The position numbers and the translations under genes were made by a program. Under the pieces are notes generated by a model that made no database searches, was not told the origin of the DNA, and saw nothing but the letters and a program-made list of their open reading frames with translations. Positions 41,787-48,718 of a DNA stretch of 53,659 nt are shown here, piece by piece. Source of the DNA: CAIMZW01 sp037135095 (GTDB lineage Bacteria; Actinomycetota; Actinomycetes; Nanopelagicales; Nanopelagicaceae); contig JBAXKZ010000007.1 of NCBI GenBank assembly GCA_037135095.1, positions 1 through 53,659 on the forward strand, given 5' to 3'. Within the stretch, counting starts at the first letter, position 1; the number at the start of each line of letters is the position of its first letter.

Positions 41787-42524
41787 CTAGATTTCTACGA
41801 TCTCTAGATCTAGGGTCTCGCGATTGATCACCAAGAGGCGATGATTGGGCAACTCTTTCCATTCGTGTTGATCCCAGCCAGAGGAGGCAACCAGTACGCC
41901 CCGGTCATCGGCACGGTAGGCCAACTCATAATAATCAGGTGGGAAGTCGCCCGGAATCTTGGCGTTGTTGTGTTCACTGATTACTAAATAATATTTCGGT
42001 GTTAACAACATGGCGTTCAAACTTGAGAAGGTGCAGTTCTCTCGGATCTGTCGGACACCATCAAGAACTCCGGCAACCAGACCTGCGGTTCTAACTCGAG
42101 AGAGCAAGAGATAGAAGTAACGTTCGGAATCCGTGCCGCCGCGGAGTTCGCCAAATAAATCAACATCGATAAAAGGATCTAACGTCTCTTTAGGCATAAT
42201 GCCGCCATTATGGATAAATGAAAGATCCTTATAACTAAAGGGATGAGTGTTCTCTTCTACAACTTCCAAGCCAGCGGTTGCCCAACGAAAATGTAGCAAG
42301 GCGCCATCGCTCTTTAGCGATTTCGCGGAGTCCAAGAACTTAGGGCTATCAATCGCTGGTGTGGGTTCTAGAACTACCGTAGTTGGATGGTCGCCATTAA
42401 TTGCTGCGATGCCCCAACCGTCATTGTGAACGGAAGAGAGCGCCGCAAATTGCTCGAAATTTGGGCCAGAGATCTCCGAGAGCGTGGTCTCGGCTGGTGA
42501 AACGTAACCCATCAAACGGCACAT
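41787..42524 (-). CDS. Class II glutamine amidotransferase (EgtC-like)
   Basis: A 245-residue Ntn-hydrolase. The nucleophile is Cys 2 (MCRLMGY), exposed after removal of Met. HNDGWGIA, RWATAG, THPFSYKDLSFIHNG and GGTDSERYF are the family's other active-site segments. In EgtC this fold removes the glutamyl part of a gamma-glutamylcysteine sulfoxide intermediate in ergothioneine synthesis. No egtA, egtB, egtD or egtE gene lies in the window. Because the next operon makes gamma-glutamyl compounds, hydrolysis of gamma-glutamyl amides is another possibility. It stands after that operon on the same strand. Confidence 0.85.
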   Translation of the reverse strand: MCRLMGYVSPAETTLSEISGPNFEQFAALSSVHNDGWGIAAINGDHPTTVVLEPTPAIDSPKFLDSAKSLKSDGALLHFRWATAGLEVVEENTHPFSYKDLSFIHNGGIMPKETLDPFIDVDLFGELRGGTDSERYFYLLLSRVRTAGLVAGVLDGVRQIRENCTFSSLNAMLLTPKYYLVISEHNNAKIPGDFPPDYYELAYRADDRGVLVASSGWDQHEWKELPNHRLLVINRETLDLEIVEI

Positions 42525-42543
42525 CCGGCGCTCCTTAGAATTT

Positions 42544-42585
42544 CTTAAAAGGGATTTCTTGGGAGAAATTATCTCCTATTTTAAG
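42544..42585 (-). promoter_or_regulatory. Nested inverted repeats between the amine operon and the amidotransferase gene
   Basis: An outer pair, CTTAAAA (42544-42550) and TTTTAAG (42579-42585), encloses an inner pair, GGAGA (42562-42566) and TCTCC (42572-42576), around AATTA. On the minus strand the inner stem follows the SDR stop by 17 bases. It may end the SDR operon or control the downstream gene. Confidence 0.45.
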
Positions 42586-42592
42586 TCAGAAA

Positions 42593-43363
42593 TTACTCCG
42601 AAAGCGGAGTTACATATGCTCCACTTATTCCGCCATCAACCAAGAAGTTGGCCGCGGTAATAAAAGAGGCGTCGTCCGAGGCTAAAAAGGCAACCGCCGC
42701 CGCAATTTCCGAGGCTTCAGCGAAGCGACCGAAGGGGATATGAACCAGTCGACGAGCAGCTCGGTCGGGATCGCTGGCAAATAGTTCCCGAAGTAATGGG
42801 GTATTTACTGGTCCAGGAGAGAGTGCGTTGACCCGAATCCCTTCGCGCGCAAATTGCACACCAAGCTCGCGACTCATGGCTAAGACACCACCTTTTGAGG
42901 CAGTGTAAGAAACTTGCGAAGTCGCTGATCCCATGGTCGCAACAAATGAGGCGGTATTGATGATGGAACCCTTGCCCTGCTTTTGCATATAAGGCAGAAC
43001 ATATTTGCAGCAAAGATATACCGACGTCAGATTCACTTCCTGCACCCGACGCCAGATGTCGATGCCGGTAGAAAGGATCGAGTCATCATCAGGGGGAGAA
43101 ATGCCGGCATTATTAAAAGCAATATCGATGCGGCCATAACTCTCGAAAGCAACTTTGTACATGCGTTGCACATCCTCTTCTGAGGTGACATCCGCTTTGA
43201 TAAAAGTTCCGCCGATTTCGTTGGCTACGGCAGTTCCTGCTTCTTCATTTAGGTCAACAATTACAACTTTTGCGCCTTCTTCGGCGAATCGCAGCGCCGT
43301 TGCATAACCGATTCCGCTGGCAGCACCGGTGATTACTGCGACCCGATCTTGCAACCGCTTCAT
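42593..43363 (-). CDS. SDR family alcohol dehydrogenase/oxidoreductase
   Basis: A 256-residue classical short-chain dehydrogenase. TGAASGIGYA binds the dinucleotide; the Asp of VDLNEE favours NAD over NADP. NNAGIS, and Tyr/Lys in SYTASKGG near residue 159-163, complete the active site. VNALSPGPVNTP and GGISGAYV are typical of secondary-alcohol and 3-oxoacyl reductases. It is the last gene of a run with an aldehyde dehydrogenase and a glutamine-synthetase-like ligase. In a gamma-glutamylated amino-alcohol pathway it could oxidise the alcohol to the aldehyde; that is inference. Confidence 0.88.
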   Translation of the reverse strand: MKRLQDRVAVITGAASGIGYATALRFAEEGAKVVIVDLNEEAGTAVANEIGGTFIKADVTSEEDVQRMYKVAFESYGRIDIAFNNAGISPPDDDSILSTGIDIWRRVQEVNLTSVYLCCKYVLPYMQKQGKGSIINTASFVATMGSATSQVSYTASKGGVLAMSRELGVQFAREGIRVNALSPGPVNTPLLRELFASDPDRAARRLVHIPFGRFAEASEIAAAVAFLASDDASFITAANFLVDGGISGAYVTPLSE

Positions 43364-43375
43364 ATATTTCTTCTT

Positions 43376-44740
43376 CTAGTTTTGGGTATCGAAGAAAACA
43401 TTTTTGGTTTCAGTAAAGGCATCCAATGCATCGGGACCAAGCTCTCGGCCCAAGCCCGATTGTTTGTAACCACCGAATGGCGTCCAATAGCGGACGGAGG
43501 AGTTGGAGTTAACAGACAAGTTTCCAGCTTCGATGCCTCGAGAGACTCGAACGGCACGTCCAATATCTCGAGACCAAATGGAACCTGATAATCCGAACTC
43601 GGAATCATTAGCCAAGCGAATCGCGTCGGCTTCATCTTCGAAAGCCATGACCGACACGACCGGACCGAAAACTTCTTCGCGATAAGCGCGATCTTCCGTG
43701 CTCTTTGGCATCAATACTGTTGGTGGGAACCAGAAGCCATCACCAGCAGGAACGGATCCTTGAAATGCAATTGGTGAATCGGAAGGAACATAATCTTTTA
43801 CCCTTGCCAAATGCGCGGCGGTAATGAGTGGACCCATTTCGGCCGAATCAAGTGAGGGATCTTCGACCCGAAAAGCTTTAACGGCTACTTCGAAAAGTTC
43901 CATGAAGCGATCAAAGACGGAACGTTGCACCAAGATTCGAGAGCGCGCACAGCAATCTTGCCCGGCATTGTCAAAGACCGCCCCGGGTGCCCCGGCCGCA
44001 GCTCTTTCTAGGTCGGCATCATCAAAAATCACGTTGGCGCTCTTGCCTCCGAGTTCAAGGGTTAATCGTTTTACTTGGTTAGCGCAGCCTTGCATGATGT
44101 GCTTGCCAACTTCAGTTGAACCGGTAAATACGATCTTGCGCACTGCTGGATGCGTGACAAAACGTTCACCGACAACGCTGCCCTTACCAGGGATAACATT
44201 GAATACGCCCTCGGGAATTCCGGCTTCAAGGGCTAGTTCACCTAAGCGAATCGCCGTTAAAGGGGTTACTTCAGCAGGCTTAAGAACGACGGTATTTCCA
44301 GCAGCCAGCGCTGGACCAAAACCCCAACCAGCGATCGGCATTGGGAAGTTCCACGGAACGATAATTCCGATGACTCCTAACGGCTCTTTAAAAGTAATGT
44401 CGATGCCATTTGGAACTGGGATCTGTCGGCCGAACAAACGCTCTGGCGCAGCGCTGTAATAATTCAAAACGTTGGCAACATTTCCAGCCTCCCAACGGGC
44501 GTTGCCGATGGTGTGTCCCGAGTTCAACACTTCAAGCTGTGCCAGCTCTTCATTGTGTTCCTCGACGATCGCGGCAAAGCGACGGAGCAATTTGGCTCGA
44601 TCTCCTGGGGAGACCAAACGCCAACTTTGAAAGGCCCGGTTTGCCTTTTCGATAATTACATCAGTTTCAAAAATATCGGCTAAATGCAACTCTTGAACGG
44701 GCTTGCCAGTAGTCGGGCTAATAATTGTGTAAGTAGTCAT
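43376..44740 (-). CDS. Aldehyde dehydrogenase family protein
   Basis: A 454-residue NAD(P)-dependent aldehyde dehydrogenase. The general base is Glu 229 in TLELGGKS and the nucleophile is Cys 263 in GQDCCA; PWNFP (near 129-133), FTGSTEVGK and FGPVVSV are the other family segments. It is close to the aminoaldehyde and gamma-glutamyl aldehyde dehydrogenase type (PuuC-like) in size and active-site context. It lies 12 bases upstream of the SDR gene and 32 bases after the ligase gene, so the three are one operon. The likely role is the oxidation of an aldehyde formed from a gamma-glutamyl-amine or amino alcohol. Confidence 0.92.
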   Translation of the reverse strand: MTTYTIISPTTGKPVQELHLADIFETDVIIEKANRAFQSWRLVSPGDRAKLLRRFAAIVEEHNEELAQLEVLNSGHTIGNARWEAGNVANVLNYYSAAPERLFGRQIPVPNGIDITFKEPLGVIGIIVPWNFPMPIAGWGFGPALAAGNTVVLKPAEVTPLTAIRLGELALEAGIPEGVFNVIPGKGSVVGERFVTHPAVRKIVFTGSTEVGKHIMQGCANQVKRLTLELGGKSANVIFDDADLERAAAGAPGAVFDNAGQDCCARSRILVQRSVFDRFMELFEVAVKAFRVEDPSLDSAEMGPLITAAHLARVKDYVPSDSPIAFQGSVPAGDGFWFPPTVLMPKSTEDRAYREEVFGPVVSVMAFEDEADAIRLANDSEFGLSGSIWSRDIGRAVRVSRGIEAGNLSVNSNSSVRYWTPFGGYKQSGLGRELGPDALDAFTETKNVFFDTQN

Positions 44741-44772
44741 TGCTCTTTTCCTGATAGAACTTAAGTTGGTGG

Positions 44773-46137
44773 TTACATCCGTTCGAAGCTGCGAACTCGC
44801 TCCCAGTCAGTCACGGCGCGAGAATACGCGTCGATCTCGGTATCTGCCATGTGGGTGTAATGCTTTTGAACATCGGCGCCAAAAGTCTTCGTAACCCATT
44901 CGCTATTGGCCCAAAGGTTGCGAGCTTCAGTGAGCGAAGTGGGAAAGCGCGAAGTTTCTAGCGCGTAGGCGTTGCCGGTAAAGATTGGCTCCAGCTCGAG
45001 ATTCTTTTCGATGCCATCAATTCCAGCAGCCACCATTCCAGCAACTGCAAGGTAAGGATTTACATCCCCGCCTGGAACGCGATTCTCAATTCGAAGGCTT
45101 AGGCCTTGACCGACCAGGCGCAGTGCGCAAGTTCGATTATCGCGACCCCACTTAATTGCCGTTGGTGCAAAGGTGCCGGCTTGATAGCGCTTGTATGAGT
45201 TGATATTTGGTGCGAAGAGAAGCGCTAGTTCACGCATATGTGATTGTTGACCGGCCAAGAAAGCTCTTCCCAGTTCGGACATGCCATCGCCGGCATCACC
45301 AGCCATAACAGCGTTGCCTTCAAGATCGCGGAAAGAGAGGTGAATATGACAGGAGTTTCCTTCGCGTTCATTGAACTTGGCCATAAAGGTTAAGGAACAT
45401 CCTTGTTCGGATGCGATCTCCTTGGCGCCCATCTTATAAATCGAGTGATTGTCGCAAGTTGTTAGCGCCTCCTCGTAACGGAAGGCAATTTCATGTTGGC
45501 CGAAGTTGCACTCGCCCTTTGCGGACTCAACGATCAGACCAGCGCCATCCATATTCAAGCGAATCGCCCGAAGTAACTTTTCAGCGCGAGCCGTACCTGT
45601 TAGCGAGTAATCCACGTTGTATTGATTGGCTGGGGTTAAGCCGGTGTAACCCTTGTCCCATGCCTCTTCGAAGGTCTCTTTAAATACGATGAACTCGAGC
45701 TCGGTGCCGCAAAGCGCCACCATTCCTGCTTTATGAAGTCGCTCAAGCTGGGTCTTTAGGACAGTTCTTGGCGAGACCGAAATTCCATGGTGATGGTGGT
45801 CGACGAAGTCGGCGATGACCATCGCGGAGCCTGGGTGCCAAGGCAGGTAGCGCAGAGTTTCGAAATCTGGGTGCATGCCCATATCGGCATATCCGGTGTC
45901 CCAAGAAGAAATGTCATAACCCTGCACGGTATTCATATCGATATCGACCGCTAATAGGTAGTTGCAACCTTCGGTGCCATTTTTGATCGTATCTTCGATA
46001 AAGAACGGAGCGTGAATGCGCTTTCCCTGCAGGCGGCCTTGCATATCGGTTGCGCCAACTACGACGGTATCAATCTTTCCTGCTGCGACATCAGCCTTTA
46101 ATTGATCCAAGGTGAGTCTTTTACCCATGAGTGTCAT
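44773..46137 (-). CDS. Glutamine-synthetase-like gamma-glutamyl-amine ligase
   Basis: A 454-residue GS-family ligase. The ATP and metal site segments are GTELEFIVF (near 120-128), KFNEREGNSCHIHLSF (with the HxHxS metal and nucleotide part) and RIENRVPGGDVNPYLA near the C terminus. It lacks the C-terminal adenylylation site of the normal GlnA, and it lies with catabolic enzymes. This places it with GlnA3/GlnA4/PuuA-type enzymes, which join glutamate to polyamines, ethanolamine or other amines at the cost of ATP. The start is ATG at 46137 because AGGAGG lies 6 bases upstream; an earlier ATG at 46188 has none. A 7-base inverted repeat lies upstream. Confidence 0.87.
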   Translation of the reverse strand: MTLMGKRLTLDQLKADVAAGKIDTVVVGATDMQGRLQGKRIHAPFFIEDTIKNGTEGCNYLLAVDIDMNTVQGYDISSWDTGYADMGMHPDFETLRYLPWHPGSAMVIADFVDHHHHGISVSPRTVLKTQLERLHKAGMVALCGTELEFIVFKETFEEAWDKGYTGLTPANQYNVDYSLTGTARAEKLLRAIRLNMDGAGLIVESAKGECNFGQHEIAFRYEEALTTCDNHSIYKMGAKEIASEQGCSLTFMAKFNEREGNSCHIHLSFRDLEGNAVMAGDAGDGMSELGRAFLAGQQSHMRELALLFAPNINSYKRYQAGTFAPTAIKWGRDNRTCALRLVGQGLSLRIENRVPGGDVNPYLAVAGMVAAGIDGIEKNLELEPIFTGNAYALETSRFPTSLTEARNLWANSEWVTKTFGADVQKHYTHMADTEIDAYSRAVTDWERVRSFERM

Positions 46138-46157
46138 GTTTTTCCTCCTGCGCGTGA

Positions 46158-46182
46158 GCATTCCATAAGAAATTGGGAATGC
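46158..46182 (-). promoter_or_regulatory. Inverted repeat upstream of the gamma-glutamyl-amine ligase
   Basis: GCATTCC (46158-46164) and GGAATGC (46176-46182) are exact inverted copies with an 11-base spacer, 21-45 bases before the ligase ATG at 46137. An operator for a substrate-sensing repressor is possible. No regulator gene lies in the island itself. Confidence 0.4.
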
Positions 46183-46323
46183 AAGCACCTCGAGATTAGG
46201 GGAGTGCTACCTCAATCTAAAGCTAGAAACCATCGTGAACAACTTATGGCGCGAAAATTGGCCATCGGCAGATTTGTAACTTTTCTGTGAATTCACCGCG
46301 TATCTGCTTCCAAAATCACGAAT

Positions 46324-46339
46324 GTGAGAGCAGACTCAC
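46324..46339 (+). promoter_or_regulatory. Short palindrome upstream of the APC permease
   Basis: GTGAG-AGCAGA-CTCAC (46324-46339) sits 25-40 bases before the permease ATG at 46364, near the probable transcription start. A possible operator; five-base arms can arise by chance. Confidence 0.3.
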
Positions 46340-46363
46340 TCCAACTTCTAGAAGGGGATATGA

Positions 46364-47920
46364 ATGTCGAATCAGACACAAGGCGATGACGAGGCTCGGT
46401 TAGCTGCCCTCGGATACAAGCAGGAACTGCACCGAACTTGGTCCGGTTTCTCAAACTTCGCAATTTCGTTTTCGATCATCTCAATTTTGGCTGGGTGCTT
46501 TACCACCTTTGCTCAGGCTTGGAATAACGGTGGTCCAGTAGCAATCTCCATTGGGTGGCCAGTCGTTTCGGCATTCATTTTGATTATTGGATTCTGCATG
46601 TCCGAACTTGCCTCCGCCTTCCCAACCTCGGGTGGTATCTACTGGTGGGCCTCCAAGCTCGGCGGCGCTAAAGCAGGTTTCTACACTGGCTGGTTGAACT
46701 TGGTTGGCTTGGTCTCGGTAACTGCATCTGTCGGTTACGGCGTTACCTTCTTTATTAATACCTTGATCGGTTTCTACTTCCCGGGTTTTGAAGCCAAATT
46801 CATGGGTGGCGACTACATCAAGCAGCAATTTGTACTCTTTCTGATTATCATTTTGTTCGCAACCTTGATTAACATTTTTGGTCACCACTTATTGGCGGTC
46901 TTCAATAACGTTTCAGTTTGGTGGCACGTCTTTGGCTCAGCGATCATCATCTTGGTGATGTTCTTGAAGCCAGCTCATCATCAATCCCTAAAGTGGATCT
47001 TCACGACTCAAATCAATAACTCTGGTTTTGCAAGTGGTGGAATCCATAGTTTCTGGATTTATGTCATGCCGCTTGGGTTATTGCTAACGCAGTACACCAT
47101 CACTGGATTTGATGCCTCCGCGCACTTGTCGGAAGAGACTCACAATGCTCATATCAATGCCGCCAAGGGAATTTGGAAGTCTATCTTCTACTCCGCAATC
47201 GGTGGCTACCTTCTACTTCTATCGTTCCTGTGGGCAGCAACAAATGTTGATGTAGTCAACTCAACCGATCCAAAGGTAAATCCTTTCGGCATCGGCAGCG
47301 TGATTGCGATTATCGACGGAGCTCTAGGTGGTGGCGCGCTATTTAAGTTCGTCATTCTCATTACAACTGTTGGGCAAATCTTCTGTGTCTGCGCTTGCCT
47401 AACTTCTTGCTCTCGCATGATGTACGCCTTCTCTCGAGACGGAGCACTTCCAGCGAGCAAGACGCTACGTAAGGTCAACGCAAAGGGAACTCCTTTTAAC
47501 GCTGTTATGGTTTCGGCCATCGCTGGCGTTGTCATGACACTTCCTGCGCTCTACAAGAGTTCTGCCGGGGTGCCAACTGCTTTCTACGCCGTTGTTTCAG
47601 TCTGTGTAATTTCCTTGTATCTCTCGTTCATGATCCCAATCTTCTTGCGCTTGAAAGCTGGTTCTTCTTTCAAAGTTGGTGTCTGGAACTTGGGCTCGAA
47701 GTACAAGTGGATGGGTACAGCAGCAGTCGCTGAAATCGTGGTCATCTCGTTCTACTTCATTTTGCCAACCTCGCCAGCAGGAACGCCAGGAAATAAGGCG
47801 TTCAGCTGGACCGCAGTTAACTACGCTCCAATTTTGACTGGTGGCGTACTTATCGGCATCTGGATTTGGTGGCATCTGTCAGCAAAGAAGTGGTTCAAGG
47901 GGCCAATCTCTAACTTGTAA
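46364..47920 (+). CDS. APC superfamily permease (amino acid/choline transporter type)
   Basis: A 518-residue membrane permease with twelve predicted helices. The N-terminal segment LHRTWSGFSNFAISFSIISI and the ELASAFPTSGGIYWWASKLGG segment (near 84-104) are those of the ACT/BAT group within the APC superfamily, whose members carry GABA, choline, ethanolamine and amino acids. It is divergent from the ligase operon with a shared 226-base region, AGAAGGGGA preceding its ATG. It is the probable importer for that pathway. A strong terminator follows. The substrate cannot be fixed by sequence. Confidence 0.9.
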   Translation: MSNQTQGDDEARLAALGYKQELHRTWSGFSNFAISFSIISILAGCFTTFAQAWNNGGPVAISIGWPVVSAFILIIGFCMSELASAFPTSGGIYWWASKLGGAKAGFYTGWLNLVGLVSVTASVGYGVTFFINTLIGFYFPGFEAKFMGGDYIKQQFVLFLIIILFATLINIFGHHLLAVFNNVSVWWHVFGSAIIILVMFLKPAHHQSLKWIFTTQINNSGFASGGIHSFWIYVMPLGLLLTQYTITGFDASAHLSEETHNAHINAAKGIWKSIFYSAIGGYLLLLSFLWAATNVDVVNSTDPKVNPFGIGSVIAIIDGALGGGALFKFVILITTVGQIFCVCACLTSCSRMMYAFSRDGALPASKTLRKVNAKGTPFNAVMVSAIAGVVMTLPALYKSSAGVPTAFYAVVSVCVISLYLSFMIPIFLRLKAGSSFKVGVWNLGSKYKWMGTAAVAEIVVISFYFILPTSPAGTPGNKAFSWTAVNYAPILTGGVLIGIWIWWHLSAKKWFKGPISNL

Positions 47921-47935
47921 AAGTATCTAAAATCG

Positions 47936-47977
47936 GTATGGCCCCACTTGGATAATCAAGTGGGGCCATACTTTTTT
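47936..47977 (+). terminator. Rho-independent terminator after the APC permease
   Basis: GTATGGCCCCACTTG (47936-47950) and CAAGTGGGGCCATAC (47957-47971) form a perfect 15-base stem with a GATAAT loop, followed by TTTTTT. It separates the permease from the convergent amidotransferase gene. Confidence 0.96.
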
Positions 47978-47981
47978 AAAG

Positions 47982-48689
47982 TCACGCTAAAACGAGGCGA
48001 CCCCAATTTTGTATTACTGGTTTCCAGATGCGAGCTAACTCGGCCTCGGCAGCGGCCATCTCATGTTCGACGGTCTGCTTGCCGGATTCGATAAAAGCGT
48101 TATCGGCGTGTGATTCCCAATCTTGAATAATGCTGGTGTCGATCTCGGGGTGGAATTGAACCGCGTAGGTCTTAGCACCGATTCGATAGATCTGATTTGG
48201 ACATAGAGCGCTGGATGCCAGGTGAACTGCTGCAGGTGGGAGCACCTGAACAAAATCTTCATGCCACTGCGCAACCAACGCGCCAGTATCGACAGTCAAG
48301 ATTGGATCTAATTCACCGGCGACCGAGAGTTCGATTGAATAAATACCGATTTCGCCAATCTCGGCTCGGGCAACTGTGCCGCCCGTTGCCTCCGCTAATA
48401 ATTGTGCACCCAAGCAGATCGCAAAGATGGGAATATCTCGGGCGACAGCATCTGCCAGCATCGCTCGTTCATTGGGCAACCAATCAGCAATATGGTCATC
48501 GAGTGCTCCCATATGCCCACCCAAAGGCATCAAACCTGCAACCCCATCGGGAACTTTAGCGGGCACGATTTCCCCTTCGAAGGCGCGAAGAATTTTCATT
48601 TCAAAACCAAGCTCCATCAACCAGCGACCAGCCAAATGCGGGGGATCGGTGGGGTCATTCTGAATCGCGAGAATGACAGGCTTCGACAT
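47982..48689 (-). CDS. Class I glutamine amidotransferase family protein
   Basis: A 235-residue type 1 amidotransferase/peptidase C26-like protein. The nucleophile is Cys 92 in FAICLGAQLL, and the His/Glu of the triad lie in AVQFHPEID near 184-187. It resembles stand-alone GMP-synthase-like amidotransferases, whose natural substrates are often unknown. In the setting of a gamma-glutamyl pathway its likely task is hydrolysis of the final gamma-glutamyl acid to release glutamate, the role PuuD has in putrescine breakdown. PuuD itself belongs to a related but separate branch. It is co-directional with the flavoprotein gene 29 bases upstream. Confidence 0.85.
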   Translation of the reverse strand: MSKPVILAIQNDPTDPPHLAGRWLMELGFEMKILRAFEGEIVPAKVPDGVAGLMPLGGHMGALDDHIADWLPNERAMLADAVARDIPIFAICLGAQLLAEATGGTVARAEIGEIGIYSIELSVAGELDPILTVDTGALVAQWHEDFVQVLPPAAVHLASSALCPNQIYRIGAKTYAVQFHPEIDTSIIQDWESHADNAFIESGKQTVEHEMAAAEAELARIWKPVIQNWGRLVLA

Positions 48690-48718
48690 CGTGGCTCCTG
48701 AAAGTAATAGAAAAGGGA

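Noticed and set aside
43824..44459. Open frame of 211 codons on the plus strand inside the aldehyde dehydrogenase gene
   Set aside because: Antisense to a gene with intact catalytic residues; the product is Ser/Thr/Pro/Arg-rich without any family likeness.
46138..46188. Upstream ATG (46188) for the gamma-glutamyl-amine ligase
   Set aside because: AGGAGG lies 6 bases before the ATG at 46137, and the added 17 residues are Arg-rich without family likeness.
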